From: Paenibacillus sp. Marseille-Q4541
GTDB lineage: Bacteria; Bacillota; Bacilli; Paenibacillales; Paenibacillaceae
Length of the DNA stretch: 64,000 nucleotides
Direction of reading: 5' to 3'
NCBI RefSeq assembly: GCF_018310695.1
Contig: NZ_JAGXCY010000017.1
Coordinates: forward strand, 37,346 to 101,345
Notes under the pieces: generated by a model
What the model saw: the letters and a program-made list of their open reading frames with translations, nothing else
Told to the model about the DNA's origin: nothing
The model's database searches: none
Shown: piece after piece, positions 9,376 through 18,287 of the stretch
Layout: each line of letters begins with the position of its first letter
Position numbering within the stretch: position 1 is the first letter of the stretch
Made by a program: the position numbers and the translations under genes

Positions 9376-10521
9376 ATGGATCAAAGTACAGCAAAACAAT
9401 ATTTCAGCACCGAACTGCTGAACTGGTATATGGAGAATAAACGGGACTTGCCTTGGCGCCGCCATCGTGATCCCTATTATATTTGGGTTTCTGAAATCAT
9501 GCTTCAACAAACAAGGGTGGAAACAGTAAAGCCCTATTTTGAACGGTTTATTACTCGTTTTCCGACCATTTCGGATCTTGCTGAAGCACCGGAAGAAGAC
9601 GTTCTTAAGCTGTGGGAAGGTCTCGGTTATTATTCTCGCGCACGGAACCTTCAGGCAGCTGCGAAGCAAGTTCTTGAACTGCATGGGGGAGAGGTTCCGA
9701 ATCAAAAGGATGCTGTCTTTAACCTGAAGGGAGTCGGACCTTACACTGCGGGTGCAATTCTTAGTATTGCCTTTAACCAGCCTGAGCCAGCAGTAGATGG
9801 AAATGTGATGCGTGTACTATCACGTTACTTCTTGATAGAAGACGACATCATGAAAGGCAGTACCCGTGTCAAAATGGAGACGCTGGCGCAGGAGCTCATT
9901 CCACAAGGACGAGCGGGTGACTTTAATCAGGCACTGATGGAGCTCGGAGCCCTAGTGTGTACACCGAAATCTCCTCACTGTCTTACTTGTCCGGTAATGG
10001 AAATGTGTAAAGGACGCATTGAGGGAAGAGAGGACACTTTGCCTGTGAAGAAGAAGGCGAAACCACCTCGCCCAGAACAGCGTATTGCAGCACTTGTAAC
10101 AGGGACACTACAAAATGAAGGTAAAGTTCTCGTGCGTCAGCGTCCGCAAACCGGACTGCTCGCAAAAATGTGGGAGCTGCCTCATGTACTAGCTTCAGAA
10201 CCTGGCGCACTGGCATACCAGGTACCGGATGAACCGGCAATGGACATCATAGCAGGGCATTTAATTGAAGAGGGTTATCCTGCGAGGCCAGAAGCGTTCT
10301 GGAAGCTCGCAGAACATACCTTCAGTCATATTCATTGGAATCTCCAGTTGTATAGATGTAAGGAAACAGATGAAGTTTTAAGCTCATCTATGGTGGCTGA
10401 GCAGATCGAGGCCTATAAGACAGAAGGATATGTATATAAGTGGATTGGTCCAGAAGATATGGAAACGATGGCTTTTCCGAATGTATTCTTGAAGCTGCTC
10501 AAAGAACATTTTGCCTTATAA
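9376..10521 (+). CDS. mutY: A/G-specific adenine glycosylase
   Basis: Removes adenine mispaired with 8-oxoguanine. Counting from ATG 9376 the protein has 381 residues: catalytic Glu40 in SEIMLQQT, helix-hairpin-helix LKGVGPYTAGAI with Asp141 in PAVDGNV, four Fe-S cysteines C195-X6-C202-X2-C205-X5-C211, and a C-terminal Nudix-like 8-oxoG recognition domain (about 235-375). I preferred the start at 9376 over 9346 and 9358 because it gives the usual N-terminus and has GGGAGA upstream, although no start has a strong ribosome-binding site. Confidence 0.93.
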   Translation: MDQSTAKQYFSTELLNWYMENKRDLPWRRHRDPYYIWVSEIMLQQTRVETVKPYFERFITRFPTISDLAEAPEEDVLKLWEGLGYYSRARNLQAAAKQVLELHGGEVPNQKDAVFNLKGVGPYTAGAILSIAFNQPEPAVDGNVMRVLSRYFLIEDDIMKGSTRVKMETLAQELIPQGRAGDFNQALMELGALVCTPKSPHCLTCPVMEMCKGRIEGREDTLPVKKKAKPPRPEQRIAALVTGTLQNEGKVLVRQRPQTGLLAKMWELPHVLASEPGALAYQVPDEPAMDIIAGHLIEEGYPARPEAFWKLAEHTFSHIHWNLQLYRCKETDEVLSSSMVAEQIEAYKTEGYVYKWIGPEDMETMAFPNVFLKLLKEHFAL

Positions 10522-10543
10522 AAATCATATAAATTCACCTTAA

Positions 10544-10572
10544 GCCTGCTTCGTTGAAGCAGGTTTTTTATT
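10544..10572 (+). terminator. Intrinsic terminator after mutY
   Basis: CCTGCTTC-GTT-GAAGCAGG stem-loop (10545-10563) followed by TTTTTTATTT. Confidence 0.88.
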
Positions 10573-10599
10573 TCACTGAACGCATAAAATAGAAAATAA

Positions 10600-10657
10600 T
10601 TGATTTTATTGGAATTAAATGTTATAAAATATAGTATGCATACTCCATATGGAGTAT
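10600..10657 (+). promoter_or_regulatory. Promoter with overlapping 18-bp palindromic operator
   Basis: -35 TTGATT (10600-10605), 17-bp spacer, -10 TATAAA (10623-10628). The perfect palindrome ATACTCCATATGGAGTAT (10640-10657) sits at the expected start of transcription, just upstream of a DNA-binding-protein gene, the classical layout for autorepression. Confidence 0.7.
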
Positions 10658-10683
10658 ATTTGAACATAAATAAGGGGATTTCA

Positions 10684-11088
10684 ATGATGAGTGAACAAGA
10701 CAAAATTGAGAAAGTTACGGTGAACGTGGGGATTGTGGATTTGGGTCAGATTGATTTACTGGTAGATCAGGCGTTTTATTCTAACCGGACAGATTTTGTT
10801 CGAACAGCGATTCGTAATCAGCTGGAGACTCATCGGAAGGAAATACAAGATTATACTACCCGAAAAATAACGGCAGTTGGCGTTGTCATCTATGACCGGG
10901 ATGAGCTTGAAATATTACGTGCTTCTAAGACCAAAATTGAAATTCGTCTGATTGGGCAGCTAGTGATTGCTAAGGATGTCGATGCCGGGCTCATTCGAGA
11001 TACGGTTGAACATGTTCAGCATTTTGGAGTACTGAAAGCGAGCAACGAAGTGAAGGCAGTGATCAAGGAGATCCAATCCAAAGGATAA
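10684..11088 (+). CDS. Ribbon-helix-helix (CopG/NikR-like) transcriptional regulator
   Basis: 134 residues from ATG 10684 (an AAGGGG ribosome-binding site lies 8 bases before it; 10687 is the alternative). The N-terminal 50 residues fit an RHH domain: a strand KVTVNVGIVDL, then two helices including YSNRTDFVRTAIRNQLETHRKEI. The C-terminal 80 residues form a predicted alpha/beta domain (ITAVGVVIYDRDELEIL...) with no NikR metal ligands that I can see. It is 12 bases before an ABC exporter gene and follows a perfect palindrome, so it probably represses its own operon. The inducing signal is unknown. Confidence 0.75.
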   Translation: MMSEQDKIEKVTVNVGIVDLGQIDLLVDQAFYSNRTDFVRTAIRNQLETHRKEIQDYTTRKITAVGVVIYDRDELEILRASKTKIEIRLIGQLVIAKDVDAGLIRDTVEHVQHFGVLKASNEVKAVIKEIQSKG

Positions 11089-11100
11089 GGGGCTGTGCAG

Positions 11101-12849
11101 GTGGCCATTTTTAAAGGTCTCATTCGGAAATACTGGTATTTCTATATTGTCCTTGGTCTAGTAACCATCATTGATATTACGATGAACCTATCGATTGCAT
11201 GGCTGTTCGGAAACCTAACAGAAACGGCTGTCTCCCGTAATACAACTCAGTTTTTGCCTCTGCTCTATGCGGGAATTGCTCTTATTCTCGTCATGGGAAT
11301 TAACCAGTATGTGAACGGGTATTTAAAGTCCAGAGTATCTGCGAACGTACAAGATGAACTACGCACACGCACTTTCCGCACATTACTTCGACTACCACAA
11401 ACCTATTATGACAATCATCATTCAGGAGATCTGTTATCACGTATTACGACGGACAATAAGACCATTGGAGGCGCACTGGGGCATACCTTAATTGAATTGA
11501 TCAAAAATCCGCTAATGGCACTTTGTGCTTTTATTTATTTGGTAATCATTGAATGGCGACTTGCTCTGATCTCTTTACTGATTGGGCCGATGATCTTGTT
11601 GTGTGGACTTCTGCTTGGCCGCAGTATTCGTGAGAGGTCCAATGAATCACAGCAGAAATGGGGGACAATGACCTCTTTTGTACAGGATGTAGCGGGAGCG
11701 AGTGTTATTTTTAAAGTATTTCGACTGGAGGCCATCTTTAGCAAGAAATTTAGTACCCAGTCAAGCGCTGTGCGTGTGCAGGAAACAAAACTGGGCGTGA
11801 CGACAAGTATTCTACAATCTTTGTCGAACATGATCGGTTTTTCTGCTTTTGTGCTTGCGATTACATACGGGGCCTATCTTGTTGCTCAAGATATAATCTC
11901 GATTGGAAGTTTGATGGCTTTTGTTCAACTGATGAACTATGTCATTATGCCATTCACGACATTTGCTTCGACCTGGGGAGAGCTTCAGGTATCGCTGGGA
12001 GCGGCGGATCGAATTCAGGAAGTGTTGCAGCAGCAGCCGGAAGAGAACGAAAAGACAAATCTTTCTGAGGCGATTCTAACCGATCAAAAGGAAGTTCAGA
12101 TTACGCTGCAACAAGTTGAATTTGCATACTCAGATAGTAAGATACTGGATAATTTCAGTATGGAAATAGAGCACGGAAAGTTCACTGCAGTAGTTGGGGC
12201 GAGTGGCAGCGGTAAAAGCACTCTTTTTCGTTTATTGTTAGGGTTTTATGCACCTGATAAAGGAGAGATTCGTGCGAATGGAGTCAGCTACACTAATCTG
12301 AATTATGACGAAATTCGAGGGCTTTATGCGCTCGTACCACAGGAGCCTCAGCTTTTTACTGGAACAATTCGAGAAAATATTCTTTATGGTAATCCCGAAG
12401 CAACAGAGGAGGAAGTTGTTGAAGCGGTGATTTATGCGAACGCGCACTTATTTATTCAGCAGTTTCAAGATGGGATGGATACTCAGGTTGGGGAGAGGGG
12501 AAGTCAGCTGTCTGGGGGACAACGTCAGCGGATTGCCATTGCTAGAGCCATCTTGAAAAACGCACCTATTTTGTTACTTGATGAAGCAACTGCTTCCTTA
12601 GATAATGAATCCGAACATCTTGTGCAGGATGCGCTTCGAAAACTTATGATAGGAAGAACAACCGTTGCAATTGCCCACAGGTTATCAACAATTCAACAGG
12701 CTGACAAGATTGTTGTGATTCATGAGGGAAGCATCGTCGAAACAGGTACACATGATGAATTAATGCAGCTAGGAGGACATTACTACGAATTATATCGGGC
12801 AAGGCGAGATGATGAGATTTTAGAGCCAGCTATCGGTGTAGTAATCTAA
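11101..12849 (+). CDS. ABC exporter half-transporter (TMD-NBD)
   Basis: 582 residues combining about six membrane helices (1-310) with one NBD (about 335-570): Walker A GASGSGKST, signature LSGGQRQRIAIARAIL, Walker B ILLLDEATASLD and switch AHRLST. BmrA/MsbA-like half-transporters act as homodimers exporting drugs, lipids or peptides. The GTG at 11101 is preferred because ATAAGGGG lies 8 bases upstream; GTG 11095 is too close to it. Operon with the RHH regulator (12-base gap), which suggests inducible expression by an exported compound. No canonical partner half-transporter is adjacent. Confidence 0.9.
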   Translation: MAIFKGLIRKYWYFYIVLGLVTIIDITMNLSIAWLFGNLTETAVSRNTTQFLPLLYAGIALILVMGINQYVNGYLKSRVSANVQDELRTRTFRTLLRLPQTYYDNHHSGDLLSRITTDNKTIGGALGHTLIELIKNPLMALCAFIYLVIIEWRLALISLLIGPMILLCGLLLGRSIRERSNESQQKWGTMTSFVQDVAGASVIFKVFRLEAIFSKKFSTQSSAVRVQETKLGVTTSILQSLSNMIGFSAFVLAITYGAYLVAQDIISIGSLMAFVQLMNYVIMPFTTFASTWGELQVSLGAADRIQEVLQQQPEENEKTNLSEAILTDQKEVQITLQQVEFAYSDSKILDNFSMEIEHGKFTAVVGASGSGKSTLFRLLLGFYAPDKGEIRANGVSYTNLNYDEIRGLYALVPQEPQLFTGTIRENILYGNPEATEEEVVEAVIYANAHLFIQQFQDGMDTQVGERGSQLSGGQRQRIAIARAILKNAPILLLDEATASLDNESEHLVQDALRKLMIGRTTVAIAHRLSTIQQADKIVVIHEGSIVETGTHDELMQLGGHYYELYRARRDDEILEPAIGVVI

Positions 12850-12881
12850 TTTTATAGGATTGATTCGGTGCCAATTAATAA

Positions 12882-12914
12882 AAAAGCCACCTTGTCCAAG
12901 ACAAGGTGGCTTTT
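12882..12914. terminator. Bidirectional terminator between the ABC exporter and sodA
   Basis: 15-bp perfect stem (12882-12896 with 12900-12914, loop CAA) flanked by A- and T-runs, serving two convergent genes. Confidence 0.92.
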
Positions 12915-12932
12915 AACGTTTATAAGCTCTGC

Positions 12933-13544
12933 TTATTTCGCAGCTTCGTAACGTTTGTTTACTTCATCCCAGTTGATTACGTTCCAGAAGGAAGCGATGT
13001 AATCAGGACGTTTGTTTTGGTATTTGAGGTAGTAAGCATGCTCCCAAACATCAAGGCCAAGAACCGGAGTCAGACCTTCAAATACAGGGCTGTCTTGGTT
13101 AGGTGTGCTTGTAATAGCAAGCTTGCCGTCTTTACCTACAACGAGCCAAGCCCAACCGCTACCGAAACGAGTTGTTGCTGCTTTTGCGAAATCTTCTTTG
13201 AATTTATCAAATCCGCCAAGCTCGCTGTCAATTGCAGCTGCGATTGCGCCAGTGGGAGCTCCGCCGCCGTTAGGTCCGATAATTTCCCAGAACAGGCTGT
13301 GGTTGTGATGTCCGCCACCGTTGTTACGAACTGCTGTGCGGATGCTTTCAGGTACGCTGTCGAGGTTAGCGATCAGGTCTTCAAGGGATTTTCCTTGAAG
13401 CTCAGGAGCGTTTTCCAAAGCTGCGTTGAGGTTAGTAACATAAGTATTGTGATGGCGATCGTGGTGGATTTCCATCGTTTGAGCATCGATATGTGGTTCT
13501 AATGCGTCGTTTGCGTAAGGAAGTGCTGGTAATTGGAATGCCAT
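12933..13544 (-). CDS. sodA: Manganese superoxide dismutase
   Basis: Dismutates superoxide in the cytosol. 203 residues, typical. The four metal ligands are visible: His in [13 protein letters not shown], His in [13 protein letters not shown], and Asp/His in LDVWEHAYY. The GGG and NQDSP context favours Mn over Fe. AGGAGG precedes the start on the minus strand. A 16-bp palindrome TCAACATTTTTGTTGA (13646-13661) lies about 100 bp upstream and may be regulatory. A second, larger SOD gene lies at 19.2-20.4 kb. Confidence 0.96.
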   Translation of the reverse strand: MAFQLPALPYANDALEPHIDAQTMEIHHDRHHNTYVTNLNAALENAPELQGKSLEDLIANLDSVPESIRTAVRNNGGGHHNHSLFWEIIGPNGGGAPTGAIAAAIDSELGGFDKFKEDFAKAATTRFGSGWAWLVVGKDGKLAITSTPNQDSPVFEGLTPVLGLDVWEHAYYLKYQNKRPDYIASFWNVINWDEVNKRYEAAK

Positions 13545-14087
13545 AATGAAATTCCTCCTAATAAAATAGATTTAAGTGAAAGGTACAATCTCTATGTAAG
13601 AATTACCCCTCGACAGTTATATTAAACCGTATTCGGCGTATTTAATCAACATTTTTGTTGAATAAGCTGTTCTATAAGGTTTTATACTTTACATGACGTT
13701 TACAAAGTGATTTTTACAAATGCTAGCTATCTTAACATGGATAACATAAGTTGGACAAAATGGAAGGCTCGAAATGAAAACGCATTTAATGAAGCGCTTT
13801 CAGAAAAAAATTGCGTGTTTTCTGCAACAAAGTGTGGTTTAATGGACCTTGAAGTAGATTCATCTCGTTTTTTGTCGCAATATTATTTCCTGAACATTTC
13901 TGGTTGGCCCCTATGGGCGTGACAGATGTTTCAGCCGGCAGTTATGCCGGTTTTTCTGCCTGTATTTGAATACATTATTTAGGTTGTATCTGAATACATA
14001 CAGAAAAGTGATCATCGGGTTTTTGGTAAAAAGGGTATGCCTTTTTTGTAAAACCTCACTAAAGTTAACGAAAAGGGAGATTAACAC
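13545..14087. other. 540-bp intergenic region with an orphan terminator
   Basis: Divergent upstream region of sodA and the acetyltransferase gene. It contains the palindrome at 13646-13661 and an intrinsic terminator (CCGGCA-GTTA-TGCCGG plus T5, 13935-13955, plus strand) with no convincing gene before it. A 71-codon frame at 13707-13922 has no ribosome-binding site and no recognisable protein character. A short non-coding transcript ending at 13955 is possible. Confidence 0.4.
13933..13957 (+). terminator. Orphan intrinsic terminator
   Basis: Stem CCGGCA (13935-13940), loop GTTA, TGCCGG (13945-13950), then TTTTT. The nearest upstream gene points the other way. Confidence 0.65.
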
Positions 14088-14513
14088 ATGAACATTCGTT
14101 CCTTTCAGTTGAGTGACGCAAATCGCGTGACGGAGCTGTTACAAGTTGCTTTGTCCGAAGATTGCTTCGAGAACACGATGGGGCCTTTTGCACGACAGTT
14201 ATCCTGGGACTCGGACCTTATTATGGTTGCGGAGGAAGACGGAGAACTTGTAGGTGCATTAATTGGGACTATCGATCAGAATCAGGGTTATATTTACCGT
14301 ATTGCTGTTCATCCGGATGCTAGACGCCGTGGAGTTGGAAAAGCTCTAGTAAAAGCCGTTGAACAACGCTTTCATCAGCGTAAGGTAAGCCGTGTATGGG
14401 TTGCCGGAGATGAACATAACAAGGCAGCTATGCCTTTGTATGAAGCAATGGGATATGGAGCCAACCAGATTATGAAAGCTTTTCAGAATCTGAGTATCCT
14501 GGTTCACAACTAA
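14088..14513 (+). CDS. GNAT-family N-acetyltransferase
   Basis: 141 residues, a single GNAT domain that uses acetyl-CoA. The acetyl-CoA pyrophosphate-binding motif is visible as IAVHPDARRRGVGKALV (R/QxxGxG/A type). Substrate unknown; RimI-like or small-molecule acetylation are equally possible. The ATG is preceded by AAAAGGGAGA. The gene stands alone with a terminator. Confidence 0.88.
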   Translation: MNIRSFQLSDANRVTELLQVALSEDCFENTMGPFARQLSWDSDLIMVAEEDGELVGALIGTIDQNQGYIYRIAVHPDARRRGVGKALVKAVEQRFHQRKVSRVWVAGDEHNKAAMPLYEAMGYGANQIMKAFQNLSILVHN

Positions 14514-14575
14514 CTAGAGAGACAGACAAGCGAGACAGACATAAATAAATAGAAAAATATTGTTCACCATATTAG

Positions 14576-14619
14576 GCATATCTTGGCTTCCGTTGCAAAT
14601 GGAACCGAGATATGCTTTT
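14576..14619 (+). terminator. Intrinsic terminator after the acetyltransferase gene
   Basis: GCATATCTTGG (14576-14586) pairs with CCGAGATATGC (14605-14615), one G-T pair, followed by TTTTCT. Confidence 0.75.
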
Positions 14620-14686
14620 CTATTCATATGGCATTTATAGATATAGATAGATATGGCACTTACAGATTATAGAGGTGACTTAAGGG

Positions 14687-15271
14687 ATGAACCGTGATGT
14701 ACCACCTGAAAAAGAACGTGCGGTGACGCCTTCCCCCTCAGGCTCTTCAGTGGCAAAAGAGCTCAAGGATTGGCTTAAGACAATCATCATTGCTTTCGTC
14801 ATCATGCTGCTTCTTAACTTATTCGTATTTAACATTTCCATCGTTAAGGGAGAATCCATGCAGCCTACCCTTACCGAGCAGAATCGACTGTTTATTAACA
14901 AAATTATATATGAGTTTGAACAACCGGGACGTCAAGATGTGATCGTGCTTCATGATCCAAGTAATGGGCCCGACCGTAAAGAGTTCCTTGTGAAAAGAGT
15001 GATTGGAATACCTGGTGATCTGATTGAGATCAGAGATCATGTTTTATATGTGAACGGTGAAGCGCAGAATGAATCCTATACAGATACAATCATTGAAGAT
15101 CCTGATTTTGGTCCGATCAAATTGCAGGAGGATCACTACTTTGTAATGGGCGATAATCGCCATGCGGGGATGAGTAAGGACAGTCGTTCTTTTGGGAGCG
15201 TTACTGCGGATAAAATTGTAGGTAGGGCTGAATTTATTTTTTGGCCTAAGGAGAACATGAGAAAACTTTGA
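14687..15271 (+). CDS. lepB: Type I signal peptidase (SipS-like)
   Basis: Cleaves signal peptides of exported proteins on the outer face of the membrane. 194 residues with one N-terminal membrane anchor (about 31-52). Catalytic Ser57 is in GESMQPTL and general-base Lys103 in LVKRVIGIPGD; box E GDNRHAGMSKDSRSFG is intact. It is 51 bases upstream of queG and probably co-transcribed. Confidence 0.95.
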   Translation: MNRDVPPEKERAVTPSPSGSSVAKELKDWLKTIIIAFVIMLLLNLFVFNISIVKGESMQPTLTEQNRLFINKIIYEFEQPGRQDVIVLHDPSNGPDRKEFLVKRVIGIPGDLIEIRDHVLYVNGEAQNESYTDTIIEDPDFGPIKLQEDHYFVMGDNRHAGMSKDSRSFGSVTADKIVGRAEFIFWPKENMRKL

Positions 15272-15322
15272 ACGATACAACGTATGATCAAAACGTTCAT
15301 TATATAACCTAGAGGTGAGAAT

Positions 15323-17140
15323 ATGATTAGCGGACAGTCAGTACCGGGCACAGCTGAGCGTTATGAATGGCTGAAACAAGAAATTATTGCTGCAGCGCCG
15401 TCGCTCGGTATTGATGATATCGGGTTTGCGGCCGCTGATCCATTTGTATCTTTACGCTCCATTTTGGAAGAGCACCGGGCAAATGGTTATGAATCAGGGT
15501 TTGAGGAACCCGATATAGAGAAACGGGTTAACCCTGCTTTGGATAACGAGAAGCCAGCTTCTCTATTGGCCATTGCAATTGCTTATCCTTCCAAGATGAA
15601 AGATCCACCGAAGTCTGAGCCAGGTAAATATAGAGGGATATTGGCACGTTCCGCCTGGGGGCAGGATTATCATCACGTACTTCGGGCTGCAATGGACAAA
15701 CTGTCCGACTTTATTAAGGAAAGAGTACCGGAAGCGCGGATTGAAAGCATGGTGGATACTGGAGTTCTGGTAGACCGTGCTGTATCAGAGCGAGCTGGAA
15801 TCGGATTTAGCGGTAAAAATTGTTCCATTATTTCGCCCACGCTTGGCTCCTGGATTTTCCTAGGGGAGCTTGTGACGAACATTCCGTTTTCACCGGATAC
15901 CCCGGTTACGGAAGGGTGCGGAGAATGTACTAAATGTATTGATGCATGTCCTACCGGAGCATTAGTTGGTCCAGGGCAGCTTAATTCACAGAAATGTATC
16001 TCTTTTCTAACACAAACCAAAGGTTTTTTGGATGAAGAATATATGAAAAAAATCGGGAATCGGCTCTACGGATGTGATACATGCCAGATTGTGTGTCCTA
16101 AGAACAAGGGTAAGAATTGGGATCACCATCCTGAATTTGAACCAGACCCGGAGATCGTGAAGCCATTGTTGATACCGCTTCTTGATCTGAGCAATAAAGA
16201 ATTTAAAGAACGTTTCGGACATAGTTCTGCCGCATGGCGTGGTAAAAAACCGATTCAACGGAATGCCATTATTGGACTCGGAAATTTTAAGGACAAAAGT
16301 GCTGTACCGAAATTAAGTGAAGTGCTCATGCGCGATCCACGGCCTGAGCTGAGAGGAACCGCCGCATGGGCGCTCGGCCAAATAGGAGGGGAAGAAGCAA
16401 TGAACACAATAACGACAGCTGCTTTAAAAGAGGAGCACGAAACCGTGCTAACGATGTTGCAAAGAGCCGGAGAACGTTTAGCATCGGCATCTCTACCAAA
16501 GGACCAAGCCGTACTCAATAGTACTTCTAAAGATAATGTGGACTCTGTCCCACAAGAAGATAAAGTGGATAACAAGGCACAGGAGCAAAATGCTGCAGCT
16601 TGGAAACCGACACCTGTAACAAACCTCACGGGCACGCCAGTCTATTATCATGAGATCATTACGGACCTAGGGGAGTTCACTTTATGTGCAACGGAACAAG
16701 GACTAGCGAGACTCGATTTTGGAAACTATACCGTGCGTGAGGCACATCTTCAGCAGTGGGCAAGAACATGGCTGGGCGAGTACCATTTTGTTCACGATAT
16801 CTCACGTTTTCAGGAAGCTGTTTGGCAGCTTGAGGAGTATGTGAAAGGGGAACGCAAAACGTTTGAGCTTCAGTTGGACCTTCGTGGTACACCGTTCGAG
16901 GTTCAAGTGTGGAATGCACTTGCTGATATTCCTTATGGGCAAACCGTATCTAGTCTGGAAGTTGCTGAAACGATTGGAAGACCGAAAGCGGTGCGTTCTG
17001 TCGTAGCCGCGATAGGAAAAAATCCGCTTCCAATCATTATTCCACATCATCGCATCACAGGTAATGAAGGCGGAGTTGCGATATATCCGGGTGGACTCCA
17101 AGTAAAAGAGCGGCTCTTGTCTCTTGAGAAACAAAGCTAA
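15323..17140 (+). CDS. queG: Epoxyqueuosine reductase QueG fused to an alkyltransferase-like domain lacking the acceptor Cys
   Basis: 605 residues in one uninterrupted frame. Residues 1-390 are QueG, the cobalamin/Fe-S enzyme that reduces epoxyqueuosine to queuosine at tRNA position 34: VDTGVLVDRAVSERAGIGFSG, cluster cysteines 199, 202, 205, 209, 225, 251, 254, 258, then a HEAT-like repeat (about 310-390). A hydrophilic linker (390-435) leads to an Ogt/MGMT-type domain (about 438-605) with PFEVQVWNALADIPYGQTVS and RPKAVRSVVAAIGKNPLPI. The active-site motif PCHR reads PHHR (574-577): codon CAT at 575 replaces the alkyl-accepting Cys. The domain could therefore bind alkylated DNA like ATL proteins but not repair it by itself. 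Confidence 0.9.
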   Translation: MISGQSVPGTAERYEWLKQEIIAAAPSLGIDDIGFAAADPFVSLRSILEEHRANGYESGFEEPDIEKRVNPALDNEKPASLLAIAIAYPSKMKDPPKSEPGKYRGILARSAWGQDYHHVLRAAMDKLSDFIKERVPEARIESMVDTGVLVDRAVSERAGIGFSGKNCSIISPTLGSWIFLGELVTNIPFSPDTPVTEGCGECTKCIDACPTGALVGPGQLNSQKCISFLTQTKGFLDEEYMKKIGNRLYGCDTCQIVCPKNKGKNWDHHPEFEPDPEIVKPLLIPLLDLSNKEFKERFGHSSAAWRGKKPIQRNAIIGLGNFKDKSAVPKLSEVLMRDPRPELRGTAAWALGQIGGEEAMNTITTAALKEEHETVLTMLQRAGERLASASLPKDQAVLNSTSKDNVDSVPQEDKVDNKAQEQNAAAWKPTPVTNLTGTPVYYHEIITDLGEFTLCATEQGLARLDFGNYTVREAHLQQWARTWLGEYHFVHDISRFQEAVWQLEEYVKGERKTFELQLDLRGTPFEVQVWNALADIPYGQTVSSLEVAETIGRPKAVRSVVAAIGKNPLPIIIPHHRITGNEGGVAIYPGGLQVKERLLSLEKQS

Positions 17141-17261
17141 TGTAAAGTGGTAAGAAAAACACCAATTTCCGTTTGCTAGCAGCCTTTCTACATGCTATGA
17201 TATCGTTTGTAAACCGTTTTTAACGATATTAAATTCAAGTGGAAAATAGGGGTGTAGAAGC

Positions 17262-17525
17262 ATGTGGAACATCGTCATACCCATTATTACACTAATTGTG
17301 GGCTTGATCGGAGGATTCTTCATTGGTGCATTTTATTTGCGTAAGCAGATGGAGAAAATGCAGAATGATCCTGAGGCTTTACAAAAGATGGCCAAGCAAA
17401 TGGGCTACAATTTGAATAGCAAGCAGATGCAGCGTGCTCAACAGATGATGAAAACCCAGCAAGGCGGCAATGGTACGGGTAGAATGCAACCGCCTATGCG
17501 TAAAAATCAGGGCAGAAAAAGATAG
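17262..17525 (+). CDS. YneF-family (UPF0154) small membrane protein
   Basis: 87 residues: an N-terminal membrane helix (IVIPIITLIVGLIGGFFIGAF) and a charged cytosolic part with the family stretch NDPEALQKMAKQMGYNLNSKQM, then a Gln/Gly/Arg-rich tail. Function is not established. GGGGTG lies before the ATG. folE follows closely. Confidence 0.88.
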   Translation: MWNIVIPIITLIVGLIGGFFIGAFYLRKQMEKMQNDPEALQKMAKQMGYNLNSKQMQRAQQMMKTQQGGNGTGRMQPPMRKNQGRKR

Positions 17526-17579
17526 TAGCTGTAATTTGCCTGCCAAATGCCAGATGTAACGGCGGGGAGGAAATACGAA

Positions 17580-18173
17580 ATGGCTGGAGTTAAAGATTAC
17601 GTGAATTCCTCTGTCGCGAACAATCGCGAGCAGATTGAATACCACGTTGAACAAATATTAAAGCTGATTGGTGAAGATACAAACCGTGAAGGTTTGCTTG
17701 AAACACCAGCACGTGTTACACGGATGTACGAAGAAATTTTTGCGGGTTACGAGGTTGATCCTAAAGATGTACTGGGCGTAACCTTTGACGAGAATCACGA
17801 AGAACTCGTGATCGTTAAAGATATCGTATACTACAGTCAGTGCGAACATCATATGGCTCCTTTTTTCGGGAAAGTTCATATTGGATATGTACCAAGCGGA
17901 CAAATTGTCGGTCTTAGCAAACTTGCAAGACTGGTAGAGGCAGTAACTCGCCGTCTTCAGGTTCAAGAACGAATTACATCCCAGATCGCAGATATTTTGG
18001 ATGAAGCATTGAAGCCGAACGGTGTTATGGTTGTCGTTGAAGGAGAACATCTTTGTATGTGTGCTCGCGGCGTCAAGAAACCGGGAAGCAAGACAGTTAC
18101 CTCTGCAACACGCGGTACGTTCCGCGAAAATGCAGCATCTCGTGCTGAGTTTCTTTCTTTGCTCAAAGGATAA
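17580..18173 (+). CDS. folE: GTP cyclohydrolase I
   Basis: Makes 7,8-dihydroneopterin triphosphate from GTP, the first step of folate and also of queuosine synthesis. 197 residues from ATG 17580, chosen because GGGGAGG is 9 bases upstream; an upstream ATG at 17547 lacks a site. Visible motifs: [15 protein letters not shown], zinc-site [18 protein letters not shown], and [10 protein letters not shown]. The full zinc-dependent type IA sequence is present. The nearby queG gives a pathway link, though tetrahydrofolate use is the primary role. Confidence 0.96.
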   Translation: MAGVKDYVNSSVANNREQIEYHVEQILKLIGEDTNREGLLETPARVTRMYEEIFAGYEVDPKDVLGVTFDENHEELVIVKDIVYYSQCEHHMAPFFGKVHIGYVPSGQIVGLSKLARLVEAVTRRLQVQERITSQIADILDEALKPNGVMVVVEGEHLCMCARGVKKPGSKTVTSATRGTFRENAASRAEFLSLLKG

Positions 18174-18211
18174 TACCGTTATTCGGGCCTTGGCATATGA
18201 AGTACGGATAG

Positions 18212-18246
18212 AAAGCCTTGACCTTTTAGGTCAGGGCTTTTTTGTA
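18212..18246 (+). terminator. Intrinsic terminator after folE
   Basis: AAAGCCTTGACC pairs with GGTCAGGGCTTT (18229-18240) around TTTTA and is followed by T-residues. Confidence 0.88.
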
Positions 18247-18287
18247 TGATATAGCTAAATTCGGTGAGGCGAAGGGGAGAATCTTTT

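Noticed and set aside
12906..13502. 198-codon ORF antisense to sodA
   Set aside because: Complete shadow of a well-supported SOD gene on the opposite strand; product is Cys/Phe-rich without domain character.
13707..13922. 71-codon ORF in the sodA-acetyltransferase gap
   Set aside because: No ribosome-binding site and no recognisable pattern; kept only as possible non-coding transcript region.
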